From contig JAGVXP010000053.1 of NCBI GenBank assembly GCA_018303725.1, positions 1 through 35,779 on the forward strand: 35,779 bases of DNA. The letters are read 5' to 3'. Positions 19,551 through 29,532 of the stretch are shown piece by piece. The stretch is from Candidatus Woesearchaeota archaeon (GTDB lineage Archaea; Nanobdellota; Nanobdellia; Woesearchaeales; JAGVXP01). Each line of letters starts with the position of its first letter. Position 1 is the first letter of the stretch. The notes beneath the pieces are model-generated. The model was not told the origin of the DNA and searched no databases. It worked only from the letters and a program-made list of their open reading frames with translations. Both the position numbers and the translations under genes were made by a program.

Positions 19551-20051
19551 ATGGCCGCTATTTACAATCCAAGGCAGGTGATATTAGTAACCTGCAGAGC
19601 AGAGATGGACATACTTGGAAAAAAACAGCTAAAAGACGACATCATAACTCTATCATGGCACATGCCTGTTTCCTTTGATCCGGCTGTTTATGCTATAGCA
19701 ATTGGAACAGCAAAGTTCTCATCCAAGCTAATTCAAAAATCGGGTGTGTTTGTGGTTAATTTCATACCAAATGAACTGGAAAAACAGGCATTATTTTGCG
19801 GCACTCATCATGGAGAGCATATGGACAAGTTCAAGGAAACAAAATTAACAAAAGAGGAATCAGAGAAAATAAACTGTCCAAGAATAAAGGAAGCCTTGGC
19901 ATATCTGGAATGCGAGTTAATAAACACAGTAGAAGCTGGCGACCATTTTATATTTATAGGAAAAGTTATTAATTCGGCTGAAATAAAACAAGGGAAAAGG
20001 TTATTTCAGGGCCCTTCTGAAGCAGGCTATAAATTCACAACAACGGAATAA
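19551..20051 (+). CDS. Flavin reductase-like (FMN-binding) domain protein
   Basis: RQVILVTCRAE...DIITLSWHMPVSFDPAVYAIAIGTAKFSSKLIQKSGVFVVNFIP. Confidence 0.85.
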   Translation: MAAIYNPRQVILVTCRAEMDILGKKQLKDDIITLSWHMPVSFDPAVYAIAIGTAKFSSKLIQKSGVFVVNFIPNELEKQALFCGTHHGEHMDKFKETKLTKEESEKINCPRIKEALAYLECELINTVEAGDHFIFIGKVINSAEIKQGKRLFQGPSEAGYKFTTTE

Positions 20052-20053
20052 AG

Positions 20054-20596
20054 ATGACAGAAGACAAGATAAAAAAACTGGCAGAAACATTGCTTAAGTC
20101 AGGTTTGGCTACTTCTTACACCCTGGCAATAGAAAAAGCGAAAGAGATGCTTGATATACAGGAAAAAACAAAAATAAAAACAGATATAGAAATTGAGAAA
20201 AAAACAGATATGGAAGAGGAGGATAAAACAGTTGATGAGTTAATGGAAGAAGCGGGTGTTGATACAGAAGAAAACAAAAAAGATGAAGAAAAATCTGAAG
20301 AGATAGAAGAAGATACGCAGGAAGAGTTAGAAGGGGAGGAAAAAGAAGAGAGAAGCGAAGAAGAAAAGGAAGAAATGGAAGAGGGTATACAAGAAGAGCT
20401 GGAAGAGGAGGAAAAAGAAGAAAGAATAAAGGAAGTAAATGAAGAGGAGGAAGGGGAAGAAATAATAATAAAAGAGCAGACTGAAGAGATGGAGGAAGAA
20501 GAAGAAAAACCAAAAAAAGAGCTGAAAAAGCCAACCTATGGCGAGGAAAAGAAGATAGATCTTTCTGATGTTTTTAATTACGGGAAAAGGCAGTAA
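20054..20596 (+). CDS. Glu/Lys-rich low-complexity protein with N-terminal helical domain
   Basis: MTEDKIKKLAETLLKSGLATSYTLAIEKAKEML then acidic tract, C-terminal KKIDLSDVFNYGKRQ; 2-bp gap to upstream gene. Confidence 0.7.
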   Translation: MTEDKIKKLAETLLKSGLATSYTLAIEKAKEMLDIQEKTKIKTDIEIEKKTDMEEEDKTVDELMEEAGVDTEENKKDEEKSEEIEEDTQEELEGEEKEERSEEEKEEMEEGIQEELEEEEKEERIKEVNEEEEGEEIIIKEQTEEMEEEEEKPKKELKKPTYGEEKKIDLSDVFNYGKRQ

Positions 20597-20738
20597 TAGT
20601 TTCTAAACATCTTGAAATTATAATAATTATTATATAATCTAAAGAATAACCATAGTATATACAATGGTGTCGAAAACGTAAAGTTTATATATAACTTGTG
20701 ACTACTTCGGAATAAAAACACATTTGGGTGGTGTAACA

Positions 20739-22439
20739 ATGTTAAAAAAGCTGATAATTGTATTTTTAGCCTTATTTGTCATGGCATTTGGTGCTAGCGC
20801 AGCTGGCAACCTGAATCTTTACGGAACAACAGAAGACAGTTTAAACATATCAGGAACGCATAACTCAAATGTTACAGGAACCTTGAAAGTGGAAAACACA
20901 GGAGCAGCAAACCTGACTAATGTCAATTTAACTGCAACAAACCTTGTGTTTGGCTCTTACTCTATACCATCCTCTGCAATTTCTTTCAGCAATAACAATT
21001 TTTTTGTGGGGAACAACAGCAATGTAACAGGCATAATAGCAAGCATTATAGTCCCTTCCAGCCAATATGCAGGAACTTATTTGGGAACTATAACTGCAAA
21101 TGGAAGCGCGTCTGATTATGACACAATAAACCTAAACCTAACTGTAACCCCGTCTTATTCAATATCAGTTCCATCTTCAGTTACATTCCCTTCAGGCTCG
21201 CAAAACTCAACTGTAACAACAACATTCTCAATAGCTAATAATGGAAACCTGCCTATCAACAACATTGTAATTTCCCAAAATGCAGACAGCAAATATAGTA
21301 TAATTTTAAACCAAACATCCATCTCTTCATTGGGCATAAACGAAAACAAAACAATAAAGATTGATGGGTTCATTCCGCTAAAAGAGTCAACAACTGTCCA
21401 TTCAATTGGGACAATTTTTATAGTAAGCGATGAAAAAAACGCCTCTTCAACATTAAGCTTGGATGTGCAGGGTAAGCTTAGGATATCTGACTTGGATGTG
21501 AGGGTTGGCAACGGCGGCGATACAAACCTGGATGATGGGGATAAGATTGATGCTGATGCTGCGCCTGAAGATGAGCTCGAATTTGACCTTAAAATAAGCA
21601 ATGATTTCACAGATGATGATGACCTTAACATTGAAAATATAGTTGTGACAATAACGATAGAGGATATTGACAATGGCGATGATGTGGAAGAAGAAAGCGA
21701 TGAGTTTGATTTGGATGCTGACAGCTACACAAGAAAAGCTGTAAACCTTAAAGTGCCATTAGACGTTAAAGAGGATACATACGACATTGTAATAGAAGCA
21801 GAAGGAGAGGATGAGAATGGTGTTGAGCATAAGGTTAAATGGACAATTTATATGGATGTAAACAAAAAAAGCCATGAGGTAAGGATTCATGATGCAAGCC
21901 TTAATCCGGCCACTGTTGAATGCAGCAGGGAAACGATTTTATTTGTTGAGCTGATAAACATCGGCGCAAATGACGAAGATGATGCCAAATTAACAATAAA
22001 AAACGCCCAATTGGGGATTGATTCTGAAGAGAGCGATATAGAAATTGAAGAAGGCAGCGAGGATAATACCCATGAGAAATCATTGCCCGTTATAGTGCCT
22101 GCTAATTTTAGCGCAGGAACTTACCCCATTGAAATAAAGGCTTATTACAATAATAATATATTGGATGATGTAAAAACACTCGAGCTTGCAGTAAAAGACT
22201 GCAAAAAAGAAGAAACACCGGCAGCGCCTAAAGAAAACCAAACAACAGTTATAATCTCGCAGCCAGGAATAAACATAACAGGAATACCACTAGCCTCAAG
22301 GATAATAAGCTCAACAGAAACACCATTATTCCAGTCGCTTAAATCTCCATTGTATATAATTGTGCTGATACTGGGGAATGTAATAATTATTGGCGGGATC
22401 ATAGCAATAATAGCCAAAGTTTTACTTATAAGAAGTTAA
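20739..22439 (+). CDS. TM-anchored S-layer/COG1361-like secreted protein (paralog A); likely start 20739, not 20724
   Basis: Signal peptide MLKKLIIVFLALFVMAFGASAA; GGGTGGTG SD-like motif before ATG 20739; C-terminal TM; acidic two-domain unit shared with next gene. Confidence 0.85.
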   Translation: MLKKLIIVFLALFVMAFGASAAGNLNLYGTTEDSLNISGTHNSNVTGTLKVENTGAANLTNVNLTATNLVFGSYSIPSSAISFSNNNFFVGNNSNVTGIIASIIVPSSQYAGTYLGTITANGSASDYDTINLNLTVTPSYSISVPSSVTFPSGSQNSTVTTTFSIANNGNLPINNIVISQNADSKYSIILNQTSISSLGINENKTIKIDGFIPLKESTTVHSIGTIFIVSDEKNASSTLSLDVQGKLRISDLDVRVGNGGDTNLDDGDKIDADAAPEDELEFDLKISNDFTDDDDLNIENIVVTITIEDIDNGDDVEEESDEFDLDADSYTRKAVNLKVPLDVKEDTYDIVIEAEGEDENGVEHKVKWTIYMDVNKKSHEVRIHDASLNPATVECSRETILFVELINIGANDEDDAKLTIKNAQLGIDSEESDIEIEEGSEDNTHEKSLPVIVPANFSAGTYPIEIKAYYNNNILDDVKTLELAVKDCKKEETPAAPKENQTTVIISQPGINITGIPLASRIISSTETPLFQSLKSPLYIIVLILGNVIIIGGIIAIIAKVLLIRS

Positions 22440-22510
22440 CCTTAATAGTGACTACTCCAAAATACTCAAAAACGAAATATTTAAATATGACATCAGTTTC
22501 CATAAAATAG

Positions 22511-25500
22511 ATGGGGGGTTATAAATTGAAAAAAAGATTATTGTTTATTGTTATTTTACTGGTTATTCTATCGGTTAGTTTAGTTTCTGCTGAAGTTGTT
22601 ATCAACGAGTTTGTGTATGATCACTCTGATTGTAATGATAACTATTGTGAATTGATTGAGCTTTATAACAATGGCTCTTATGCAATAAACCTATCAACAT
22701 ATACCCTCTGTGGCGATGATTTAATAGAGGGCTATATAAATGAAACAGACTCCTCAACTATATATAATAACGGCGCAATCCTGAATGCATCTGGTTATGC
22801 TATTGTAACAGATGGTGGCTCTGGTTCAACAGCTTATGGCAATTTTTCAGTAAATATTAACTTTTCAAATATTATATCCTTACACGTAGATGCCTCAGCT
22901 ATGTGTGGTAATGATTTGAGTAACACAGGTGAAGAAATTAACATAACAAACGGCACTTATACAGATCATGTAACCTATAGTTCAGCATGGGGAGCATCTT
23001 CTAATAGTTATTCACTAGAAAGGATTTCTCCCTATTATATAACTAATACATCAGCTAACTGGAATCAAAGTAAGACAGTAAACGGAACACCAGGATATAT
23101 AAACTCTGTTTATGATGTAACTGGACCGGTTATATCAGGCGAGAATACAACTCCTGTAACTATATATAATAATGTCAATGTTTCCATAAACGCAACAATA
23201 AACGACAGCACAAATATCAGCGCAGTTTGGGTGGAAGGGAATTGGAATGGCAGCTTTGTTAATTATACATTAAGCCTTAATGATAACGGGAAATATAACT
23301 ACACAATTAATTCAGCTAACTTGTCAAACCAGGAAACGGTTTATTGGAGATATTATGCAAATGATACAGTTAACAACTTGGCTGTTGGCGCGCTGCAGAA
23401 CTTTACAGTGCAGAACAGGGAGCCTCAATTAGCCCAGGATATGGATAATTTCACATGGCCTGAAGACACTGTCTATTCATTCAATATAAACGGCAATTTC
23501 ACAGATGCTGATGGCGATAACATGACATGGAATGCCACAGCAACGGAAAACATAACAATAGCTATAAACCAAACAACAGGCATAGTCAATTTGACCCCAA
23601 AAGGCAATTTCACAGGAGCAGAATATATTAATTTCTCAGCATATGACGGGATTAACAGGACATTAAGCAACACATTAAAATTAAATGTGACTAACGTAAA
23701 TGATGCTCCTATCTTGGCCTCAATTGGGAATTATACACTGCCTCAGGACCAGCAATTGACGATACAGTTAAGCGCAATTGATATAGACCCAACGAATGAT
23801 AGCTTAACCTACGGAACAGATGCTGCATTTGGAGCATTAAATTCTACAACAGGTGTATTCACATGGACGCCAAACAGCTCCTATCACAGGGATTACACAG
23901 TAATATTTAATGTTAGTGATGGAAATGGCGGGGAAGCAAATGAAACTATAGGCATATTTGTTTACTCAACATTAAACATAACCGATGTTGATGTAGCTAT
24001 AAACCCAGCTTACAACAATATACGGGATGGGTATATAATACAGAATGTTTATCCAGGACAAAGAGTTGCGACAACCATAACAGTTTATAATAAGAATGCT
24101 GGCTCTCCGACTGAAAATAATATAGACCATGCTAATATAACTTTGAGTGTGGACAATTTTGGTGTGAGCGAAGTCAAACAGCTTACAGACCCGTTAACAC
24201 CAGCTAGTTCAGATACAGAAACAATATCATTTAACGTGCCTACTTTAATTGGAGAAGGGCTTTACACAGTAAGCATAGAAACAGAAGGGTATGACCATTA
24301 TCCTGTTGTGTACAGATATGGAAATTTTACATATTATATCAACATTACAAGGCAGACAGACAATGTAACAATAGAAAACGCAACCTTAAATGCAACTTCT
24401 ATCCAATGCGAATCTCCTTTAAACCTTACAGTTAATGTAACAAACAAAGGAAGAACAGATTTTGATGATGTTAATGTCACACTAACGCAAAGCAGCCTGG
24501 GGATATCACTTTACGAAGTTTTGAATATGACTTCTAATACATCACAGACAGTGTATTTTGCAATAGACACAGCAAACAAGCCGGCTGGCAGTTATAGCCT
24601 CAATGTTTTAGTTAAATATTATTCAGACACATTGCAGGACAGCAAAACAGCTACACTGGCAATAATAAACTGCGAGCCTCAAAACACAAGCATAATCCCA
24701 AATATAACAATTGAAGAGGATGGCTATAATGATACGATAAACTTGAGCAATTACTTCGCTGATTATAATAATGATAATTTGATATTCAGCAAAGAGGGCG
24801 CTTCAAATATAACATTCACCTTCTTATCCAATGGTATAGTTAACATAACGCCAAAAGGTGACTTTAATGGAACAAATTATCTTAATTTCACAGCAAGTGA
24901 TACAATCAATACAACAAAAAGCAACCAGGTTAAAATAACAGTAACGCCTGTTAATGACCCTGCAGCTGTAACTGCTATACCAGACCAGACAGCAGCGCAG
25001 GACTCTGAATTTATTTATGCTGTAATTGCTTCCGATGTGGAGAATGACACATTAATTTACAATTTGACTGTAAATGCCTCAATAAAAGCAAGGATAAACA
25101 GCTCAGGCTATATCTACAACTGGACTCCAACAAACAGCGAAGTTGGGAATATTTATGTATTCAATGTTTCTGTTAATGATACCAGAAATAAAACCTATGA
25201 AGACTTCAAGCTAACTATAACAAATGTGAATGATGCTCCTGTATTCAACACGGCTGTGCCAATACGAAACCTTACATGGCCGGAAGACACAACAAACAGC
25301 TCTCTTAACATATCCGGAAGCTTCTATGATATTGATGGGGACAGCCTTGCATATGAGGCATCTGGCGTTTCTGATATAACTGCAAGCATAGATTCAAACG
25401 GCATAGTAACACTAACTCCAGCAGCAAATTTCAATGGGACAAGGAATATAACATTCAGGGCTTATGACGGAAGCTTATACTCCAATTACAGCAACACAGT

Positions 25501-28435
25501 AAAATTGAATGTAACCAATGTAAATGATGCGCCAGCAATAGGCAGCTTCAGCCCATCAACAACAGCAGTAGTTGGCGAAACATATGATTATGATGTAAAT
25601 GCAACAGATATTGATGGCGACACAATAACATATTATGACAACACAACATTATTCAATATAAACAGCGCAACAGGAATAATCTCATTCACACCTGCAATTG
25701 GCGATATAGGCTCGCATACAATCAACATAAGCGCATCAGACGGCCAGCTAAATGATTCAAAGTTATTCACATTAAATGTTTATAACACCCTAAGTTTAAC
25801 AAATGCTCAGACAAGCATAAATGATGCGGCTTACAGCTCATTAAGCGAGGGGGCAACATTATCAGGAATAAGCCAGGGAGACAGCTTAAAGGTAAAAGTG
25901 GATGTCAAGAACTGGCTAAGCACATATGATATGGATTTGGTGAGGGTAAGCGCAACAATAATAGATGGATCAACCCTGGTTGCAACAAATTATTATGATA
26001 TATCAACGCTAGGAAAAGAGTCAACAGCAACAGCAACAATTAATTTAGGGGCTATAGGCTCGTCAATAGCAAACGGAAATTATGATCTAAGAATTAATGC
26101 AACAGCGCAGTACAATCCTTCAAGCCCTACAAAAGTCAATTCAACATGGAACGCAAGTGTAAGGATACAAAGCGAAGCGCATCAGATTTTGATAACCTCT
26201 GCTGTAGTAGGCCCTGCCAGTATAGCATGTAATAGATCAATTGTAGTTAATGTCACTGTAAAGAATCTTGACGCTTTCAATGGCAATCAAAACACAACTG
26301 TTACTGTAACAAAAACAAGCCTGGGGATAAATAAAGCTGAAACAAAAGAAATAAACTATGGCGCAGCTGAAATATTCTCAATACCAATTAACGTTTCTCA
26401 AAGCGCATCAGCAAACAACTACACGCTGTCAATACATGCAGAAACAGAAGAAGGCACAACAGCGGACACTACAAAAAATTTGGAGATAAATGCATGTGAG
26501 ATAACATACAATCCTGCTGAAGCAAGCCCTATTTTAAGCGGTAAGACAAACAAAACATTTAGCTTTGCACTGCCAGCAGAGCTGTCTTTGATATCCTCGG
26601 TCTGGAAAGAGAATGGGGTAGAAAAGAGCGCTTACCAGAATTCACTGAATTACACATTTGAAGCTAAAAACACCAATGGCGATTACCATATCATAGTTGA
26701 GATCACAGATGACCAGGGAGCCTCCCATACGCATGAGTGGTATCCAATAACAACCATGTATGCTATAGCCGACCCGTACACAACAGCTCCTGATTTGTCT
26801 GCATTAAACCAGTCCCAGCTTGAGAATGTAACACTTACTTTAAATAATGAAAATGCAAAAATTGAATTTTTAGAGCCTGTAAATCTTTCGGATATTGTAA
26901 CACTAGGAGACCATCTTTATATCCAGGGCTCAATAGCTGCTGTTAATGTATCTGGCGATTATTTTGTATTCAGCAATAAGCCAGCAAAGATAACATTGAC
27001 AGGCTTAACATATAATGAGGAGCCCAAGATTTATTACACTTCAACATTCACAACAGACTCTTCACAAATAACCTCCCTATGCCCAACAACCATATGCAGC
27101 CTAGTCAGCAGAACAGAGCCTCCAACTAACGGGGATGGCGTTGTTGTGTTTAATGTAACACAATTCTCAAGTTATAGGATAGGAACAACAGCCGCGCCAA
27201 CAACTAACCCTGTAGCTGTTGCTGGTTCAGACCAAACTGTGATAGTAAACTCGGTCGTTACGCTAGACGGCTCTGGCAGCTATGATGAAGATGGAACTAT
27301 CGCCAGTTATGCCTGGGCTCAAACATCAGGCACAACTGTAACCCTAAATAATGCTAACAATGATGTTGCAACATTCACACCATCGCAAACAGGAACATAC
27401 ATATTTGGATTGACTGTAACAGATGATGATGGATTGACTAATACAGACAGCATTACTGTTGATGTCCAAACAATTGCAATAGGCAATTTAACAATCTCAG
27501 ACTTGGATGTAAAGGTGGATGGCTCGGTTGATAAAAATATAGAGGGCAAAGCAGAAGGCTATAAAATAAGCGAAGAAGCCAAACCAGGCTCAGATATTGA
27601 GCTCAATATTCAAATTGAGAATTTATTTGATGAAGATACAGATATGGAAATAAAGGATATAGAAGTTATAGTAACAATTGAGGAGATTGATGATGGCGAT
27701 GATTTGGAGGAAGATGCTGACGAATTTGATCTTGATGCTGGTGACAAAGAGAAAATTACACTAAACTTTAACATACCAGACGATGCCGAAGAGGATGTAT
27801 ATGATGTTGTAATAGAGGCGGATGGGGATGATGATAATGGAAACACCCATTCCATAACAAAAACATTAAAACTTGAAGTTAAAAGAAAGAAGCACGAAAT
27901 AAAAGTTACCAATATTGATTTAGCCCCATCTGTTGTTGATTGCAGCAAAACCGCAAGATTAGACGTTGAAATCAAAAATATAGGCAAGGAAGATGAAGAA
28001 GATGTAACATTGGAAATCAAAAGCAGCGAACTAAGCCTGAACATAGAAGAAAAAGACATCGAACTTGACTCAGATACAGATGATGATAGTGAATACACTC
28101 AAACTGCGACGGTAAACGTACCGGCTGATTTGCCATTGGGAACATACCCAATAACCATAAAAACATATTATGATGATAAAGCAAGCGATACTGAAACAAT
28201 TAACCTATTGGTTGCTGAATGTAAGATAGGTGTTGGGGAAGAAGCAGTTGAATTAACCACAACAAAAGGCTTGCCGACAGAAGGGGAAGGAGCAACAGCA
28301 GAAGAGCTTCCGACTGCAAAAATATCATTCAGGGAAAGCGATGAATACATACTGATACTAGCGCTTGCCTTCCTTATACTAACAGGAGCTGTGATATTTG
28401 TGATAGGCGCTTTAGTGATTAAGCTGAAGAAATAA
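22511..28435 (+). CDS. 1974-aa TM-anchored adhesin/S-layer-like protein: lamin-tail (LTD), cadherin/Ig repeats, PKD, acidic stalk (paralog B)
   Basis: EVVINEFVYDHSDCNDNYCELIELYNNGSYAINLSTYTLCGDD (LTD-like); NVNDAPxxx cadherin-type repeats; NPVAVAGSDQTVIVNSVVTLDGSGSYDEDGTIASYAWAQTSG (PKD); C-terminal TM; many N-x-S/T sequons. Confidence 0.88.
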   Translation: MGGYKLKKRLLFIVILLVILSVSLVSAEVVINEFVYDHSDCNDNYCELIELYNNGSYAINLSTYTLCGDDLIEGYINETDSSTIYNNGAILNASGYAIVTDGGSGSTAYGNFSVNINFSNIISLHVDASAMCGNDLSNTGEEINITNGTYTDHVTYSSAWGASSNSYSLERISPYYITNTSANWNQSKTVNGTPGYINSVYDVTGPVISGENTTPVTIYNNVNVSINATINDSTNISAVWVEGNWNGSFVNYTLSLNDNGKYNYTINSANLSNQETVYWRYYANDTVNNLAVGALQNFTVQNREPQLAQDMDNFTWPEDTVYSFNINGNFTDADGDNMTWNATATENITIAINQTTGIVNLTPKGNFTGAEYINFSAYDGINRTLSNTLKLNVTNVNDAPILASIGNYTLPQDQQLTIQLSAIDIDPTNDSLTYGTDAAFGALNSTTGVFTWTPNSSYHRDYTVIFNVSDGNGGEANETIGIFVYSTLNITDVDVAINPAYNNIRDGYIIQNVYPGQRVATTITVYNKNAGSPTENNIDHANITLSVDNFGVSEVKQLTDPLTPASSDTETISFNVPTLIGEGLYTVSIETEGYDHYPVVYRYGNFTYYINITRQTDNVTIENATLNATSIQCESPLNLTVNVTNKGRTDFDDVNVTLTQSSLGISLYEVLNMTSNTSQTVYFAIDTANKPAGSYSLNVLVKYYSDTLQDSKTATLAIINCEPQNTSIIPNITIEEDGYNDTINLSNYFADYNNDNLIFSKEGASNITFTFLSNGIVNITPKGDFNGTNYLNFTASDTINTTKSNQVKITVTPVNDPAAVTAIPDQTAAQDSEFIYAVIASDVENDTLIYNLTVNASIKARINSSGYIYNWTPTNSEVGNIYVFNVSVNDTRNKTYEDFKLTITNVNDAPVFNTAVPIRNLTWPEDTTNSSLNISGSFYDIDGDSLAYEASGVSDITASIDSNGIVTLTPAANFNGTRNITFRAYDGSLYSNYSNTVKLNVTNVNDAPAIGSFSPSTTAVVGETYDYDVNATDIDGDTITYYDNTTLFNINSATGIISFTPAIGDIGSHTINISASDGQLNDSKLFTLNVYNTLSLTNAQTSINDAAYSSLSEGATLSGISQGDSLKVKVDVKNWLSTYDMDLVRVSATIIDGSTLVATNYYDISTLGKESTATATINLGAIGSSIANGNYDLRINATAQYNPSSPTKVNSTWNASVRIQSEAHQILITSAVVGPASIACNRSIVVNVTVKNLDAFNGNQNTTVTVTKTSLGINKAETKEINYGAAEIFSIPINVSQSASANNYTLSIHAETEEGTTADTTKNLEINACEITYNPAEASPILSGKTNKTFSFALPAELSLISSVWKENGVEKSAYQNSLNYTFEAKNTNGDYHIIVEITDDQGASHTHEWYPITTMYAIADPYTTAPDLSALNQSQLENVTLTLNNENAKIEFLEPVNLSDIVTLGDHLYIQGSIAAVNVSGDYFVFSNKPAKITLTGLTYNEEPKIYYTSTFTTDSSQITSLCPTTICSLVSRTEPPTNGDGVVVFNVTQFSSYRIGTTAAPTTNPVAVAGSDQTVIVNSVVTLDGSGSYDEDGTIASYAWAQTSGTTVTLNNANNDVATFTPSQTGTYIFGLTVTDDDGLTNTDSITVDVQTIAIGNLTISDLDVKVDGSVDKNIEGKAEGYKISEEAKPGSDIELNIQIENLFDEDTDMEIKDIEVIVTIEEIDDGDDLEEDADEFDLDAGDKEKITLNFNIPDDAEEDVYDVVIEADGDDDNGNTHSITKTLKLEVKRKKHEIKVTNIDLAPSVVDCSKTARLDVEIKNIGKEDEEDVTLEIKSSELSLNIEEKDIELDSDTDDDSEYTQTATVNVPADLPLGTYPITIKTYYDDKASDTETINLLVAECKIGVGEEAVELTTTKGLPTEGEGATAEELPTAKISFRESDEYILILALAFLILTGAVIFVIGALVIKLKK

Positions 28436-28463
28436 TTTTTTTCTTTATTTTTGGTGATCCCTC

Positions 28464-28769
28464 ATGTATGATTATGGTGTCTTTGTAGAAACAAAAAAAT
28501 CAAAGGAAGATGAAAGCTGTCTTGAGGTTATGATAAAACCTGCTAGCAAAAGGACAACTACCGAGCAGTTAGAGAGAGCAGCAGAAGAGTTCAAAATGAT
28601 GACGGGTTTTTACCCTGTTGATTTTAATTATGAGTGGAATCCAGAAGAAAGGAAAGAGCCTTATGTTATGTTCAGAATTCCTGGAAAAGAGATAGAAGTT
28701 GCAGAAACAAGATCAACCATAGGGAAAGCAATAGACGTGCTGACTCAAAGGCAGCTCAGCCCTTTATAA
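28464..28769 (+). CDS. Hypothetical protein (101 aa)
   Basis: Intact ORF; 25-bp convergent overlap with taw3-like gene. Confidence 0.6.
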   Translation: MYDYGVFVETKKSKEDESCLEVMIKPASKRTTTEQLERAAEEFKMMTGFYPVDFNYEWNPEERKEPYVMFRIPGKEIEVAETRSTIGKAIDVLTQRQLSPL

Positions 28770-29308
28770 AAAAACCCAATCTTTTCTTTATTCCTTTTCA
28801 TCTTCTTGTTGGCTTCCTCAGCTAGAACCTTGAGGTAATCATCATCAACAATAATCTTTCCGCTCTTAGCAGCTATGGTTTCAATATTTTCAGTGCTTAC
28901 AATCTCAACAACAATTTTTCTTTTTATAGACTGGATTCCTGTCCTTCTAAAACCAATATTCCGTGTCAAGTTAACCAGTTTCTGCGCATCATCTATGGTT
29001 CTGCAGGAAATATGAAATATAGAAGCCTCCTCCTTGAACCAAACATCCTGTTTTGGCAATCTCCTCAGTGCTTTTTTTAATTCATTAAAGCTAACTTTTC
29101 CATGCTTGGCAAACAGCCACTCGGTTTCATGCTTTTTCTTTCCCCTCCTAATAAGCAATAAAACCCTCCCGGCACAGCTAGAAGTGGTATAATAATTTTT
29201 TAAGGAATTTATCTTGTTAACCAATGGTTTGATAGCTTTATCAACAGAGCCCTTTTTGCTCTTGTCTATCTTCCTTAAAAAACATTTCTTGTCATTGTCG
29301 AAGTTCAT
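28745..29308 (-). CDS. taw3: tRNA wybutosine-synthesis protein TYW3/Taw3 family
   Basis: INSLKNYYTTSSCAGRVLLL..., KHGKVSFNELKKAL, FKEEASIFHISCRTIDDAQKLVNLTRNIGFRRTGIQSI. Confidence 0.9.
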   Translation of the reverse strand: MNFDNDKKCFLRKIDKSKKGSVDKAIKPLVNKINSLKNYYTTSSCAGRVLLLIRRGKKKHETEWLFAKHGKVSFNELKKALRRLPKQDVWFKEEASIFHISCRTIDDAQKLVNLTRNIGFRRTGIQSIKRKIVVEIVSTENIETIAAKSGKIIVDDDYLKVLAEEANKKMKRNKEKIGFFYKGLSCL

Positions 29309-29333
29309 TTTTAATTGACCCTGTTCATCAATA

Positions 29334-29503
29334 TGTCAGAAATCACCTTTCGTACACCATGGGCTTTAGCCCATGGAAAGAATAGCGATTTCTGAGCATG
29401 CTCAAAAACTCCGCAACACGCTCCGCACTCATAAAAAATGCGAAGCATTTTTGTGTGCTCCAAAATCTAAAGGATTTTTGACATTAGTGCGGAGTTTTTG
29501 ACA
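29334..29503. mobile_element. Palindromic element copy 2, 170 bp, ending 25 bp upstream of taw3 start codon
   Basis: TGTCAGAAATC...GATTTCTGAGCATGCTCAAAAACTCCGCA...TGCGGAGTTTTTGACA; internal CCATGGGC-TTTA-GCCCATGG (29357-29376) and AAAAATGC-GAA-GCATTTTT (29434-29452). Confidence 0.7.
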
Positions 29504-29532
29504 TTCTCTAATTTTGATTAACCGACAAAATT

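Noticed and set aside
20109-20534. 141-aa minus-strand ORF (Leu/Phe/Pro-rich)
   Set aside because: Exact antisense of the Glu/Lys-rich tract of the 20054 gene; codon bias of GAA/GAG/AAA creates a long antisense frame, no start context.
27610-28098. 162-aa Ser-rich minus-strand ORF (and 21155-21673 minus, 172 aa)
   Set aside because: Antisense to Asp/Glu-rich coding modules (GAT/GAA give ATC/TTC); better explained by the sense surface genes.
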